A DNA stretch of 64,000 bases, taken from NCBI RefSeq assembly GCF_900291015.1, contig NZ_OLKL01000011.1:120735-184734 (forward strand), in the 5' to 3' direction. Positions 8,805 to 18,546 of the stretch are shown piece after piece. A program made the position numbers and the translations under genes. This DNA is from Pseudomonas persica (lineage in GTDB: Bacteria > Pseudomonadota > Gammaproteobacteria > Pseudomonadales > Pseudomonadaceae). Position 1 is the stretch's first letter, and each line of letters opens with the position of its first letter. Under the pieces are notes generated by a model. It ran no database searches. It was given only the letters and a program-made list of their open reading frames with translations, and was not told the DNA's origin.

Positions 8805-9920
8805 TCAGTTGCCCAGCAAGTAGCCGCTGCGGCAAATCTGTTCGCCAGCGACATGGGCGATGACCATGCCGGCAGTTGCCATGCGCCGCACGCTGCGGGC
8901 ATACAGCAGGCCGGGCTGGCTGTTGTGCACGGCGGTCACCCGGTCGCTGAGCGGGTCGATGACTTCGGCAATCAACTGGCCGGCCTCAAGGTGCTGCCCC
9001 GGTTTCGCGTGGTACACCAGCAGCCCGCCCAAGGGCGCTATCACTGGTTCGACGGCGGCCAGCGGCGTGGCCGGGCAGCGCAAGGCGGGCAGGGCGGTTG
9101 TGGCACCTTCGATCACCCCCGCGTGGGTCAGGAAGTCGAGGATCGCCTGGCAGTCCTTGCTGGCCAGGTCGTGGCTGACATCTGCCTGGCCACGCAGCTC
9201 GACGGTGACCGAGCAGCAGCCCAGCGGGATCGGGAAACGTTTGCCGAAGCGTTGCTGCAACTGCCACCAGACCAGGCTGAAGCATTCATCGAATGACTGC
9301 CCACCCGAGTCGGTGGCCAGCAGGCTGGCCTGGGCCCCCAGGTAGCGGGCCAGCGGTTCGATCTGCGGCCAGGCGTCTGGGGTGGTGTACAGGTGCTCGA
9401 CTGCCTCGAAGTCGCAGTGCAGGTCCAGCACCATGTCGGCATCGCAGGCCAGGCGTTGCAGGATCAGGCGCTGGGCCTGCAGCGGGGTGCGCGCGGGGTG
9501 TGCGTCCAGCCCTCGGCGCAGGTATTCGCGGATCAGCGCAAGGTTGTGTGCCGGATCCTCGGTCAGGTGCTGTTCGATCTGGTCGCCGATGTTGTCTGAC
9601 AGATCGACGAAATTGCGGTTGAAATTCTCTCCGCTTTGCAGCTCGAAACGCCCCAGTGGCGCGTCCAGCAGCACCTGTTCCAGGCCGACCGGGTTGGCCA
9701 CCGGGACCAGGATGATCTCGCGCTGCAGGCGGCCTTGCTGTTCCAGTTCGCCCAAGCGCCGCTTGAGGTGCCAGGCCACCAGCATGCCGGGCAGCTCGTC
9801 GGCATGCAGCGAGGCCTGGATATAGACCTTGCCACCACCGCGGGGGCCGAAGTGGAAACTGTGCAGTTGGCGCGTGACGCCCGGAACGGGGGAAAGCAGG
9901 TCGTGGGTCGAATGGTGCAT
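8805..9920 (-). CDS. succinylglutamate desuccinylase/aspartoacylase-family zinc hydrolase
   Basis: 371 residues. M14-type zinc carboxypeptidase fold. The metal motif is HADELPG near residue 40 (HxxE), with the third zinc ligand likely the histidine of LDLHCDFEA near 170. FNRNF is the substrate-carboxylate arginine motif of the AstE/AspA group. The C-terminal 70 residues (HAKPGQHLEAGQLIAEVIDP) form the beta-barrel lid typical of deacylase-type members. The substrate, an N-acyl amino acid or similar, cannot be told. ATG at 9920 chosen; in-frame extension upstream lacks homologous character. Monocistronic. Confidence 0.88.
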   Translation of the reverse strand: MHHSTHDLLSPVPGVTRQLHSFHFGPRGGGKVYIQASLHADELPGMLVAWHLKRRLGELEQQGRLQREIILVPVANPVGLEQVLLDAPLGRFELQSGENFNRNFVDLSDNIGDQIEQHLTEDPAHNLALIREYLRRGLDAHPARTPLQAQRLILQRLACDADMVLDLHCDFEAVEHLYTTPDAWPQIEPLARYLGAQASLLATDSGGQSFDECFSLVWWQLQQRFGKRFPIPLGCCSVTVELRGQADVSHDLASKDCQAILDFLTHAGVIEGATTALPALRCPATPLAAVEPVIAPLGGLLVYHAKPGQHLEAGQLIAEVIDPLSDRVTAVHNSQPGLLYARSVRRMATAGMVIAHVAGEQICRSGYLLGN

Positions 9921-10112
9921 TGGTGGTCCTGGCTGCGTGGCGAAAACGGTCTGCGACACGGGTCGGCACACAGATAGAAGCATAGATTTGCCGGGTCTGC
10001 CTCATTCCGGATGTGTTCGGGATCGTGTTCGGCCGGTACAGGCAACTTGGCTATTGCAGGCGTGCGATGCCTGTAAGGTCGTCAGGTCATCTGCTTCTTG
10101 CACCGGCTTGTA

Positions 10113-10149
10113 CAGCGGCCATCGCAGCAAGGGGAGTGGCGATGGCCGC
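10113..10149 (-). terminator. hairpin downstream of the 112-residue hypothetical gene
   Basis: AGCGGCCATCGC / GCGATGGCCGCT, twelve-pair stem with a 13-base loop, 18 bases past the stop at 10167. No T-run, so possibly a factor-assisted end or mRNA-protecting hairpin. Confidence 0.5.
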
Positions 10150-10166
10150 TACTAGTCAGTCACTGT

Positions 10167-10505
10167 TCAGCGCAAAGACATTTTCCAGCCGGATGCCAAG
10201 GCCTTGGCCACGCTGATCTTTTCTGCGTAGGCAATATTCTTGATCGACCCTCCTTGCACCAGCCTGGGGGATGTGTGGAAGTAGTCCCAGCTGGTGGCAC
10301 CGTCTTCAATTTGCAGTTCCTGTACATTGACGGGCACTTCAAAGGTGACCGGCGAGGTAACTGCCGGTTTGCAAATTTCAACGTCGATCATGCTGTAGCT
10401 TGCATTTTCATTACCGGCCCACAGCTGTAATTCAATGGTGCTGCCATCTGGAATTGCTTGCGATTCTGGCCAGGAGACTTCGATCTTCAGGGTTTCAGTG
10501 GTCAT
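10167..10505 (-). CDS. hypothetical beta-rich protein
   Basis: 112 residues, soluble, no signal peptide. The alternation (LKIEVSWPESQAIPDGSTIE, then VTSPVTFEVPVNVQEL) suggests a small beta-sandwich and faintly recalls the YbaY-type domain, but this is not a firm match. AGAGGA lies 8 bases before the ATG at 10505; the ATG 9 bases upstream sits inside that ribosome site and is rejected. It is less GC-rich than its neighbours and is monocistronic, possibly a recent acquisition. Function unknown. Confidence 0.7.
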   Translation of the reverse strand: MTTETLKIEVSWPESQAIPDGSTIELQLWAGNENASYSMIDVEICKPAVTSPVTFEVPVNVQELQIEDGATSWDYFHTSPRLVQGGSIKNIAYAEKISVAKALASGWKMSLR

Positions 10506-10613
10506 GACGAACATCCTCTAAATGAATGGAAACCGCGTGTTTCGATACAGCACACGCGGTCCAGAGGGATGTTAAAAACCTGGATGGAGGATAAGGAGTT
10601 GGAACCTTAACCC

Positions 10614-13055
10614 TTAGCGAACCGGTACTAGCGTCAGCCGCTGGTTGCCATACGCCCGCCCGAAGTTCTGCTGCTGCAGCGGCAGGCTCATGAAGCGCCC
10701 GTTGAACCAGGCCTCCAGCCCGTCGCTGTAATGCGTGCTGGCCGGGTTGCCGGACTGCCCGCTGCTGGTCAGCACCTGCAACGGCTCGGCCTGGCCGAAG
10801 TCGACGATCATCCGTGCCGAGGCCGGCAGGCGGGTGTCGAAGTCGCTGCCCCAGGCGTATGGCGTCAGGGCCAGGGTGGTGAAGTCGCCACCGGCAGCCA
10901 GCGGCGAGCGGCTGCTGGCGTTGCCCAAGCCATGGTAGGCCGGTGCTGGCCAGCGGTACTGGTGCAGCTTGCCCCACTGCCAGGCGCGGCGGTCGGCACC
11001 CAGTTGCGCGGTGCCGGCATCCACCGCACCAGCCAGGCTGCGAGCGAGGATGGCCGGCTTGTCTTCTTTCTGCGGGGTGCTGCGGTCATCCCAGAAGGGG
11101 CTGTCGTCACGGCCCAGCAGGTGGTCGGCCTGCGCCGAGAACGACAACCGCGCATTGCTGACGAAGGCCTGCCAGGCCGGGCCGGATTCCGGGCCCAGGT
11201 CGTCGAGGAAGGTTTGCCGGGCCACTTCCTGGAGGAACAGTTCATACAGCGCGGCATCGCTCGACACCGGGCTCAGGCGGCTATCGAAGGCCTTGAGCCG
11301 GGCCAGTGCGTCGCGAGCCTTGTCGCGCTGTGCGGCGGGCAGGGCGTCGATCGCCTGCTTGAGCGGCTGGACCATGCCGGGGGCGTCGAACATCTGCTTG
11401 AGCTTGTCGGCCAGCAGGGTGGTCTGGTCGTTCTGCAGGGCCATCAGGCTGCGGCTGTCGTGGCGGCCATTGCCGGCCAGCTGGGCCAGGCGTTCGGCGC
11501 GTTCGGGGTAGTACCAGGTGCTCGACAGCTGCATGCCATAGCCTCGCGGCAGGCTGCGCTGGTTGGCGTGGCCGATCCAGCCGGCGGGCGGGTCCTGGTC
11601 GTAAGGGTGCAGCATCGGGTCGGCATAGCCGTCCCAGTCGTAGCGCCCGTCCCAGCCCGGCGAGGGCAGCAGGCCCTGGCCTTCGCGGCGGTTGGGGTAG
11701 CGGCCACTGACTTGCCAGCCGATGTGCTCGGGCTCGGCGAAGACGAAGTTGAGGGCGGCGGCGGTCACTTCACGGGTGCTGTCGAAGGCACGCTCCACGC
11801 TCTTGGCCCGGGTCAGGTCGAACAGCGCATCCAGGCTGCGATCACCTTTGAACTGTGGCAGGTTCAGCGCCAGGCCCAGGCTGGCATTGCCTGGCTGGGC
11901 CAGCAGGGTGCCGTGGCGGGTGTCGTACATCACCTCGCGCAGCGGGCGCTGGCCGCGGACGAAGAAGGTTTCGCTACGGGCACGGGCCGGCAGCCATTTG
12001 CCGTCGGCCAGGTAGCTCAGCTGGCTGCCCTGGTGGCGCAGTTGCTCCAGGTACAGGTCCTGGTTGTCGGCCATGACCGCGCTGCTGCTCCAGGCCAGCT
12101 TGCCGTTGTAGCCGGCCAGCACGATCGGCAGGCCGGGTAACGACAGGCCGGCGACCTGGTACTTGCCGGTGTGGATCTGCACCGGGCTCAGGGCCCAGGC
12201 GGCTCGGCTGTCGCTGGCCAGCAGGCTCTTGCCGCTGCGGCTGCGCTGCGGCGCCAGGGCCAGGTTGGCGGAGCCCGGGCTGCCCAGAAGGTCAAGATCG
12301 GCCAGCTTCTGGCTGGCAGCTGCCAGGGCCGCGAGCCCCGGCAACTGGCTGGTCAGGTTCAGGCCCTTGAGCTTGTCCACTTCGGCTTCGGCCAACGGCT
12401 CGTCCGGGGCTCCGGGCAGTAGCCAGGCCAGCTTGTCGCTGCCGGCTTTCTGCGCCAGGGCCAGGGCGCTCAGTTCTTCCTGCAGGTTCACCGACTGGCT
12501 GAAGGCGTACAGGCTGAAGATCAGCGCCGAGTCTTCGGGCTTCCAGTATTCGGGGCGATAGCCACTGCTGGCCAGGCCGGCGGGCAGCTTGTCGCGGTAG
12601 CGGAACAGGTAGGCGTTGACCCCGCGTGCGTACACTTCGAAGAAGCGCTTGAGCCGTGGCGAGGCGTCGGCGTACTGCTGGGCGGCGCTCTGCTTGAGGT
12701 TGGCCGCGCGCATCAGGCGGTCGATGTCCAGCGCGTCGCTGCCGGCCAGTTCGGCCAGGCGGCCCTGGGCCAGCAGGCGCATGGCGACCATCTGCTCGAT
12801 GCGGTCGCCGGCGTGCACGTAGCCCAGGCTGAACAGGGCGTCATGGAAGCTGCTGCTTTCGATCAGTGGCGCGCCCATGGCATTGCGCCGTACCGAGACG
12901 TTCTGCGCCAGGCCCTTGAGCGGCTGCACGCCGCTGGTCGGTGGCACGCTGTCCTGGTAGCCGCCCGTCTGGCAGCCGGCCAGCCCGAGCATGCCGAGCA
13001 GCGTGGCAGCGGTTGCGAACCGCGGGCGGAAGGGAGGAAAGGCGGGGGCGGCCAT
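10614..13055 (-). CDS. penicillin acylase-family Ntn hydrolase lipoprotein
   Basis: 813 residues. N-terminal lipobox LGLAGC puts the lipidated cysteine at residue 28. The rest is an S45 penicillin-acylase precursor: alpha part (about 60-255), linker, and beta part starting at the nucleophile serine, here GSANLAL (serine about 262), followed by the family signature [16 protein letters not shown] and [19 protein letters not shown]. Such proteins self-cleave and hydrolyse amides, often acyl-homoserine lactones, pyoverdine precursors or beta-lactams; the substrate here is unknown. ATG at 13055 has AGGAG 9 bases upstream and places the signal peptide correctly; the frame open to 13232 is not used. 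Monocistronic. Confidence 0.92.
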   Translation of the reverse strand: MAAPAFPPFRPRFATAATLLGMLGLAGCQTGGYQDSVPPTSGVQPLKGLAQNVSVRRNAMGAPLIESSSFHDALFSLGYVHAGDRIEQMVAMRLLAQGRLAELAGSDALDIDRLMRAANLKQSAAQQYADASPRLKRFFEVYARGVNAYLFRYRDKLPAGLASSGYRPEYWKPEDSALIFSLYAFSQSVNLQEELSALALAQKAGSDKLAWLLPGAPDEPLAEAEVDKLKGLNLTSQLPGLAALAAASQKLADLDLLGSPGSANLALAPQRSRSGKSLLASDSRAAWALSPVQIHTGKYQVAGLSLPGLPIVLAGYNGKLAWSSSAVMADNQDLYLEQLRHQGSQLSYLADGKWLPARARSETFFVRGQRPLREVMYDTRHGTLLAQPGNASLGLALNLPQFKGDRSLDALFDLTRAKSVERAFDSTREVTAAALNFVFAEPEHIGWQVSGRYPNRREGQGLLPSPGWDGRYDWDGYADPMLHPYDQDPPAGWIGHANQRSLPRGYGMQLSSTWYYPERAERLAQLAGNGRHDSRSLMALQNDQTTLLADKLKQMFDAPGMVQPLKQAIDALPAAQRDKARDALARLKAFDSRLSPVSSDAALYELFLQEVARQTFLDDLGPESGPAWQAFVSNARLSFSAQADHLLGRDDSPFWDDRSTPQKEDKPAILARSLAGAVDAGTAQLGADRRAWQWGKLHQYRWPAPAYHGLGNASSRSPLAAGGDFTTLALTPYAWGSDFDTRLPASARMIVDFGQAEPLQVLTSSGQSGNPASTHYSDGLEAWFNGRFMSLPLQQQNFGRAYGNQRLTLVPVR

Positions 13056-13158
13056 GACAAGGGCTCCTGCAAGGCGTGGCGGGTTTGGAAAGGCGCTAAG
13101 GTAGTTAGCGCGCAGGCGCCGTGCAAGGTCCCTGGGCGCTTTATTTGCCAGCGCCGAC

Positions 13159-14499
13159 TCAAACCTTGAAATGCTCGGCCACGGCGTCGGAAAAGTGCGT
13201 GCAATTGATGCGCGCATGGCATTGATAGTCACGGCTGACGGCGAAGGCCGAACCGGGCATCAGTAGCACCTTGTGCTGTTCCAGGCGATGCATGAAGGGC
13301 TGCAGGTCGGCCAGTTCGGGGTGCTGGACCCACAGGAACATGCCGCCTTGCGGTGTTATATCGAACTGCCAGCCACGCGCCCGCAATAACCGCTGGGTCT
13401 GCGCCTGCTGGCGGATCAGGCGCTGCTGCAGGTCTTGCATGTGCCGGGCATAGGTGCCGTCGGACAGGATGGTGTTGACGAAGCGTTCGCAAAACGCCGG
13501 CACCGCCACGCAGGTCAGCAGTTTCAGGCGTATCAGCGACTCTATCAGGTCGATCGAGCAGGCGATGTAGCCCACGCGCAATGAAGCGGAGAGGCATTTC
13601 GAAAAGCTGCCGATGTAGATGACCCGCTCAAGGTTGTCCAGTTCGGCAAAGGTCTGGCGCACGCCCGGACTGAAGTCACCGTAAACATCGTCCTCGACCA
13701 CGAAGAAGTCATGTTCCAGCGCCAGGCGCAGGACGCTGAAGGCATTGTGCGGGCTGATGTTACCGCCGGTCGGGTTGTGGAAGGTGCTGTTGCAGAAGAA
13801 CGCCTTGACCTTGTGCCTGGCCAGGTGGTCCTTCATGTCTTCCACGTTCGGTCCGTCCTGGGTTCGCCGCACCCCGACCACATGGCCACCGGCCAACTGG
13901 ATCAGCTTGATCAGGTTGCCATTGCCGGGCTCGTCGACGAACACGTGATCGCCTGGCCTGATCAACAACCGCGCCACCAGGTCCAATGCTTGTGTGGCGC
14001 CCAATGTGGTCAGCAACTGGCCTGGCTGGGCATCGACACGGGTCAGGCGTTTCAGGTGCACGCACAACTGTTTGCGCATGGGCAGGTAGCCCTGGATGTC
14101 GCCATATTCCGCCAGCGAACTTTGCTCCAGCCGCGCCGTGCGCCGAATCGCCTTGGCCAGCAGCTCGGTGTCACGCCAGGCGGGCGGCAGCCAGCCGCTG
14201 CCCAGTTTGGTGTAGTGCTGGCCCCCCTGCAGCAGTTTGAACAATGGGTCGCCGGCCATGCCTGCGGGCGCATCCACCGTGCCGGTTTGCCGTGTATGGC
14301 TGGCGACGAAGTAGCCGCGGCCAGGAATGGCAGTCAACACACCTTCGCTGACCAGCCGGGCATAGCTGGAGACGACATCGTGGTAACTGCAGTTGCCTGC
14401 CGCTGTCAGCTTGCGGATGGACGGCATGCGCTGGCCGGGCAGCCATTCGCCGGCTTCGAGGCGCTGTTTCAACTGGTCATGAAGGCTGTGCGGGCGCAT
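13159..14499 (-). CDS. MocR-type GntR regulator with aminotransferase domain
   Basis: 446 residues. N-terminal GntR winged helix (about 1-70: [20 protein letters not shown], then [15 protein letters not shown]) joined to a fold-type I PLP aminotransferase domain. [15 protein letters not shown] contains the PLP-binding lysine near residue 290; NPTGGN and VEDDVYGDF are the usual cofactor motifs. MocR proteins usually act as PLP- or amine-responsive regulators rather than enzymes. It is divergent from an MFS transporter gene 155 bases away, the likely target. CTGTTAG / CTAACAG in between is a candidate operator. Confidence 0.92.
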   Translation of the reverse strand: MRPHSLHDQLKQRLEAGEWLPGQRMPSIRKLTAAGNCSYHDVVSSYARLVSEGVLTAIPGRGYFVASHTRQTGTVDAPAGMAGDPLFKLLQGGQHYTKLGSGWLPPAWRDTELLAKAIRRTARLEQSSLAEYGDIQGYLPMRKQLCVHLKRLTRVDAQPGQLLTTLGATQALDLVARLLIRPGDHVFVDEPGNGNLIKLIQLAGGHVVGVRRTQDGPNVEDMKDHLARHKVKAFFCNSTFHNPTGGNISPHNAFSVLRLALEHDFFVVEDDVYGDFSPGVRQTFAELDNLERVIYIGSFSKCLSASLRVGYIACSIDLIESLIRLKLLTCVAVPAFCERFVNTILSDGTYARHMQDLQQRLIRQQAQTQRLLRARGWQFDITPQGGMFLWVQHPELADLQPFMHRLEQHKVLLMPGSAFAVSRDYQCHARINCTHFSDAVAEHFKV

Positions 14500-14513
14500 G
14501 GCAGGTCCAGCAG

Positions 14514-14537
14514 CTGTTAGAAAAAACAGCCTAACAG
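14514..14537. promoter_or_regulatory. inverted repeat upstream of mocR-like gene
   Basis: CTGTTAG (14514-14520) and CTAACAG (14531-14537), ten bases apart, lie 15-38 bases upstream of the regulator start and face the MFS gene. The position fits an autoregulatory operator; binding is inference. Confidence 0.45.
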
Positions 14538-14654
14538 TTAACCGGAAAGCGCGTCGACTGTTCGCATCCATGGGCGCGGCAGATGCCAACATGCACCTGT
14601 CGGCACTTTTCCCAATGCCGAAATCGCCCCGTCCACCTACCGTGAGCACACGCT

Positions 14655-15851
14655 ATGTCGAGCACACTTCCGCGGCGCACGTATCTGTATTTCACCGCGC
14701 AATCGATCAACCTGACCACTGCGGTCATGTCCGTGACCATGGCGGCCATCGTCGGAGCGGCGTTGGCGCCGGCCGCCACGTGGTCCACTGTGCCCTATGG
14801 TTTTCAGTTTCTCTGCCTGATGCTGGCCACCTATCCAGTCTCCAGGCTGATGAGCCGTATTGGCCGCAAGCGCGCCTTCATGTTGGGCTCGATCCCTTTG
14901 GCGGTGTCTGGCATCAGTGGTTACCTGGCTGTGCAATACCAGCACTTCCCGACCTTGGTGATCAGCCATTCGGCATTGGGCATCTACATTGCGTTTGCCA
15001 ACTTCAATCGCTTCGCCGCCACCGACAATCTGGCCCAGCACCTGAAGCCCAAAGCGCTTTCCCTGGTCGTGGCCGGTGGGGTAATCGCTGCCGTGGTCGG
15101 GCCGGCGCTCACCGAGTGGCTAAGGGACATTGGCGGGTATCCGCTGTTTTCGCTGTGTTACGCCGCGTTTGTCGGCCTGGCTGTGCTGTCCGTGCTGATA
15201 GCGGCCTGCCTGCCCGGCGATACCGGTATCGTCAGTAACGACCGTGCAGCGAAACCGGCTGGCACAGCCGCTGAGCCGCTGAGCCCGGTGGTTGCCGTGG
15301 CCATGGCAGTGGCCGCGCTGGGCTACGGGATCATGAATTTGCTGATGATTCAGGCGTCGATACACATGAAACACATGCATGAGGACTTTTCCGACGTTCG
15401 CCTGGCAATTCAATGGCATGTGATTGCCATGTTTGCCCCGTCGTTCTTCACCGGCGCCATCATCCACCGGCTCGGGATCAGGGCCACCATCTGTCTTGGC
15501 CTGGGCCTGTTGATCGCTTGCACGGCCATGAACATGTGGTCGCACAGCTACGCAATGATGACCTTGTCGCTGATCGCCCTCGGTCTGGGTTGGAACCTGA
15601 CCTACGTGGGCGGTGGAGCGCTGTTGGCACAAACGCTGCAAAACAGCCCGGCAGCGATGCAGATGCAGGGGAAGAACGATCTGGCCATTGCGGTGTTCGC
15701 GACCGTTGGCGCATTCAGCCCGTCGCTGTTGCTGGGCACGATCGGCTGGGACGGCACCAATGCCATTTGCATGGCCCTGTGCATCGTGTTGCTCATGGCC
15801 ACCGCCGGGATGTTGCAGCGCAAGGTAGCAGGGCCTGCAAGGGCCAGCTAG
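14655..15851 (+). CDS. MFS transporter
   Basis: 398 residues, twelve predicted membrane helices. The loop between helices 2 and 3 has the MFS motif A remnant SRLMSRIGRKRAFMLGS. Start MSSTLPRRTYLYFTAQSINL leads straight into helix 1. Substrate unknown; the family with this N-terminus is usually annotated as generic MFS. It faces the MocR-type regulator across 155 bases, so a regulator-transporter pair acting on the same amine or amino-acid-like compound is plausible. Confidence 0.9.
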   Translation: MSSTLPRRTYLYFTAQSINLTTAVMSVTMAAIVGAALAPAATWSTVPYGFQFLCLMLATYPVSRLMSRIGRKRAFMLGSIPLAVSGISGYLAVQYQHFPTLVISHSALGIYIAFANFNRFAATDNLAQHLKPKALSLVVAGGVIAAVVGPALTEWLRDIGGYPLFSLCYAAFVGLAVLSVLIAACLPGDTGIVSNDRAAKPAGTAAEPLSPVVAVAMAVAALGYGIMNLLMIQASIHMKHMHEDFSDVRLAIQWHVIAMFAPSFFTGAIIHRLGIRATICLGLGLLIACTAMNMWSHSYAMMTLSLIALGLGWNLTYVGGGALLAQTLQNSPAAMQMQGKNDLAIAVFATVGAFSPSLLLGTIGWDGTNAICMALCIVLLMATAGMLQRKVAGPARAS

Positions 15852-15913
15852 GCAAGAAGGCCCCGACTACCCACGGCGCGGCCCGCAGCAAGGGCGCGCA
15901 AGTGCGGTTCAGG

Positions 15914-16117
15914 TCAGGCGCCGTGGCACTTCTTGAACTTTTTCTGGCTACCGCACGGGCACGGGTCGTTACGGCCAACGTCCTTCAGGGCGTTGCGTAC
16001 CGGCTCCTGGTGGCCGTGGTTGCAGTGTGGGCCGTGTACATGGCCATGATCGTGGTGGTGATCATGATCATGATCGTGGTTGCAGTCAGGGTCATGAACG
16101 TGGGGTTGTTGGGACAT
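15914..16117 (-). CDS. His-rich SEC-C motif mini-protein
   Basis: 67 residues. The first half is a His/Asp run ([20 protein letters not shown]) likely to bind divalent metal; the last 22 residues are a SEC-C zinc motif [19 protein letters not shown], the C-x-C-x8-C-H element found at the end of SecA and YchJ. Probably a small metal-binding or ribosome/SecB-binding protein; function unknown. It lies 7 bases downstream of the LEA_2 lipoprotein gene, and before the island inserted both followed the ychJ-like gene, which has SEC-C motifs too. Confidence 0.85.
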   Translation of the reverse strand: MSQQPHVHDPDCNHDHDHDHHHDHGHVHGPHCNHGHQEPVRNALKDVGRNDPCPCGSQKKFKKCHGA

Positions 16118-16124
16118 TGCAGGG

Positions 16125-16610
16125 TTACTCCGGGTTGTAATCGCCGGGGATTATCTCACCACTGCGCGACAAGTGCAGGTCCCGATGGATGAGCAACCCG
16201 GTCGCCAGCTCGCCCTGCAGGCGGTAATGCAGCGGTTGCCCGCTTTTCAGCAGCTTGGCCAGTGGTTTCAGGTGCTGCCACAGGTTGGTCCGCGCGGTGA
16301 TCTTGAAGGTACGCCGGGCATGTCCGCCGACACTGCGCCACACGCTGGTTTCATCCTGCACCAGCAACAGGTCGTTGAGGCGTATGGCATACGACAGATT
16401 GCGGATGAACAGGCGGCTGTCATTGGGGTTGTCGACCCGCAGGTGCAGCACGAACTCCTGCTCCAGCAACCTGGCCTTGACCGTCTCCACCTTGACCAGG
16501 TGCACCTCGGGTTCGCGCCATTCGTTACCGCCCCAGCTGGCGCAGCCCGCCAGCAGTGCCAGGCATGCCATCAGGGTGGCGAGCAGCAGCGGGCGGGCAC
16601 GGGCGATCAT
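16125..16610 (-). CDS. LEA type 2 family lipoprotein
   Basis: 161 residues. Signal peptide with lipobox LLAGCASW, lipidated cysteine 23. The mature part is a single LEA_2/WHy beta-sandwich ([19 protein letters not shown], then [20 protein letters not shown]), the pattern of the E. coli-type periplasmic LEA14 proteins. Role probably envelope stress tolerance; not established. ATG at 16610 sits 2 bases after the place where the ychJ-like gene would have stopped before the island arrived (TGA at 16613-16615), so the genes formed one operon. The island now separates it from its old promoter. Confidence 0.88.
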   Translation of the reverse strand: MIARARPLLLATLMACLALLAGCASWGGNEWREPEVHLVKVETVKARLLEQEFVLHLRVDNPNDSRLFIRNLSYAIRLNDLLLVQDETSVWRSVGGHARRTFKITARTNLWQHLKPLAKLLKSGQPLHYRLQGELATGLLIHRDLHLSRSGEIIPGDYNPE

Positions 16611-16634
16611 GTTCAGCTACCCACGTAACTGGCG

Positions 16635-16648
16635 CAGCACTTCTTGAA
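16635..16648. repeat. left attachment repeat of the island
   Basis: CAGCACTTCTTGAA, followed on the island side by GTTTTGCAACAAAACAC. On the outer side the bases encode (minus strand) C-A-S-Y-V-G-S-stop, the old ychJ end. Confidence 0.82.
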
Positions 16649-16857
16649 GTTTTGCAACAAAACACTACTAGGTTGGTACGTCATTTTTCGCTTCATCCTG
16701 TGCAAGCACTCTGCCATGGTCGCTTTGCCGGAGTGTAGCCTAATCGGTCTGGGAGCCCCTGAAGAGGTGTCTGCCCCTGAAAGAAGTTACCAAACCTTCG
16801 ACTATAGTTTCACTGGTACGACTTTGATTTTAATAACGTGAATCTATGGGGTGAGTC

Positions 16858-17892
16858 GTGGCGCATTTAGGGAAGAGTTGGGCGGGTAGGGCATTCGGTA
16901 CTAATACAGGAAACCTTGCAATCTCTTTCACTAAAGATGAGGAGGAGCTTGAAGGTGTTGTTCGGTTTCAAGATGAACAGTACGGAATCGTCGTATACAA
17001 TGTGGCTGGGACGTTTAAAGACGGAATTCATCTAACAGGGACAACCAAAACTGTTATTGAGGATGTGGTTTTTGGTGATTTGACTGTTGATGCTACCCTT
17101 ACTACAGAGGGAAGCTTAAAAGGTGAATGGTCAACCACTCTTGGTTCAGGTGGACCATTTATCGCACATCCACACGGTGGGACCAAAACCTTGAACACCC
17201 CTACCTCTGATGTGGAAATTGAGCAGTTTTACACGCGAACACACGTTCTTGGTGCTTTGAACTTAGATAGAGCTGCTGTGCAATCGCTTATCGAAATGGT
17301 GAAGCGAGATTTCAATGCAGGTGGGCGCCTTATAATAACGTACCGCAATGGAGGTGCAGAGGTTACAAAGTTTGGGTCTGACTTTGAAGCTGCAATTGAT
17401 GGATTGGGAGAGTTGAGTTATCTGAAACTTTTCATACAAGAGCCAGATGAGTTTGGCGTTAATAAGATGGTGATGGTTGAGCTGGTTGAGCATGGCTTAA
17501 ACAAGATTGTCGTTCAAGGTGTGCGAGAGGTATGGGTTGAAGGTAAGGCAAGGGTGTTGCTGGACGAGCTTGATAAGAGAAAACGGAATCTAGTTACTAA
17601 CTTTAAGAAGCATGGTGTAACCATAACTCAGTTAGCGTTCTTCGCCATGTTGGTTGTGATTGTTGATATTCAATCATTCTGGAGTAGAGCTGGTTTTATT
17701 ATGGTGTTTCTTATCACTGTCAAGGTTATTGATTGGCTTCACTTGTCATATATACCTAATGCCACAATCAGGATGAGTCAGGGAGAGCAGTCTCTCATTT
17801 CAAAGTATGGTGTGTCAGTTGTCTCGTGGTTTGCAACTGTTCTCGGGGCTTTAATAAACAGTTACCTTGCATACCTGCTGATTCCTTCTTGA
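16858..17892 (+). CDS. unrecognised three-TM protein with beta-rich N-terminal domain
   Basis: 344 residues, GTG start with a GGGG-rich stretch just upstream. Residues 1-105 are beta-rich with many Gly/Thr (e.g. VVYNVAGTFKDGIHLTGTT). Residues 115-250 look alpha/beta (LNLDRAAVQSLIEMVKRDF, then RLIITYRNGGAEVTKFG). Three hydrophobic helices follow at about 256-274, 276-296 and 318-342. No family recognised. Codon use is AT-rich, unlike the neighbours, so it came with the island. Soluble sensor-like part plus terminal membrane helices is an architecture common in anti-phage membrane effectors, but nothing here proves that. Confidence 0.75.
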   Translation: MAHLGKSWAGRAFGTNTGNLAISFTKDEEELEGVVRFQDEQYGIVVYNVAGTFKDGIHLTGTTKTVIEDVVFGDLTVDATLTTEGSLKGEWSTTLGSGGPFIAHPHGGTKTLNTPTSDVEIEQFYTRTHVLGALNLDRAAVQSLIEMVKRDFNAGGRLIITYRNGGAEVTKFGSDFEAAIDGLGELSYLKLFIQEPDEFGVNKMVMVELVEHGLNKIVVQGVREVWVEGKARVLLDELDKRKRNLVTNFKKHGVTITQLAFFAMLVVIVDIQSFWSRAGFIMVFLITVKVIDWLHLSYIPNATIRMSQGEQSLISKYGVSVVSWFATVLGALINSYLAYLLIPS

Positions 17893-18073
17893 TTAACAGG
17901 AGAACGTTTCCATCCGAAATTCCAGTCCCCGCGCCGCGAGCACCCTACACCTTGGTGCATGTCCGTGATTTCTGGCTGGAATATAATGGAAAGGCGAGCG
18001 ACCTTCGGTAAAGTGGGTTGGTGCTCAGGTTGCACAGTCAACCGCCCACTACCTAGCTGAAAAAGGATGTCAG

Positions 18074-18268
18074 ATGCCTACCATCTTCAATGAAGTCATT
18101 CGTCATAAAGCCCGGAAGCTGGCTAAGGCTCACATTAAGCGGGCTTTGGACGACTTGAAGGGCGGCGGGCAGTTCAATTTCGAGGACTACCAACGAGAAA
18201 TCCGTAACAATTACTGGCAGCGGAAAAGCGTCAATTCGGTGTTCGATAGGGCATATGATGGCCTTTGA
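18074..18268 (+). CDS. hypothetical 64-residue basic protein
   Basis: MPTIFNEVIRHKARKLAKAH... is a small, highly charged, mostly helical protein ending SVNSVFDRAYDGL. A good ribosome site (AAAAAGGA) lies 7 bases before the ATG. TATAAT at 17982-17987 may serve as its -10. Not recognised. It lies between the three-TM gene and the converging RelA/SpoT gene; an antitoxin or nucleic-acid-binding accessory role is conceivable only from size and position. Confidence 0.6.
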   Translation: MPTIFNEVIRHKARKLAKAHIKRALDDLKGGGQFNFEDYQREIRNNYWQRKSVNSVFDRAYDGL

Positions 18269-18342
18269 TCGGTGTTGGGTGGTCAGGATGCCATCAAGGG
18301 ATGCAGGAGGTTTGACGTTCCGGTGTACCTACAAGGCTGGAG

Positions 18343-18365
18343 AAGCCAGATATTGGCTCTGGCTT
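18343..18365. terminator. hairpin between convergent island genes
   Basis: AAGCCAGA-TATTGGC-TCTGGCTT, eight-pair stem, in the 278-base gap between the 64-residue gene (+) and the RelA/SpoT gene (-). No T-run. Nothing else is evident in this gap. Confidence 0.4.
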
Positions 18366-18546
18366 ACAATGGGTGGGTGAACCCGCGAGTTCGTGGCTTG
18401 CAGCCGGACTTGATACCCTCGCCTTGTTATTAAAGCTAGTGCGCTGCAGGGGTGTCGGTAGTTTCTCATAGAGTGCGAAGGAAATATAAATTTTCGATAT
18501 ACTAAAATGTATGGAAATTTGCATGCGCCTCTAGCTCTTATGCCTG

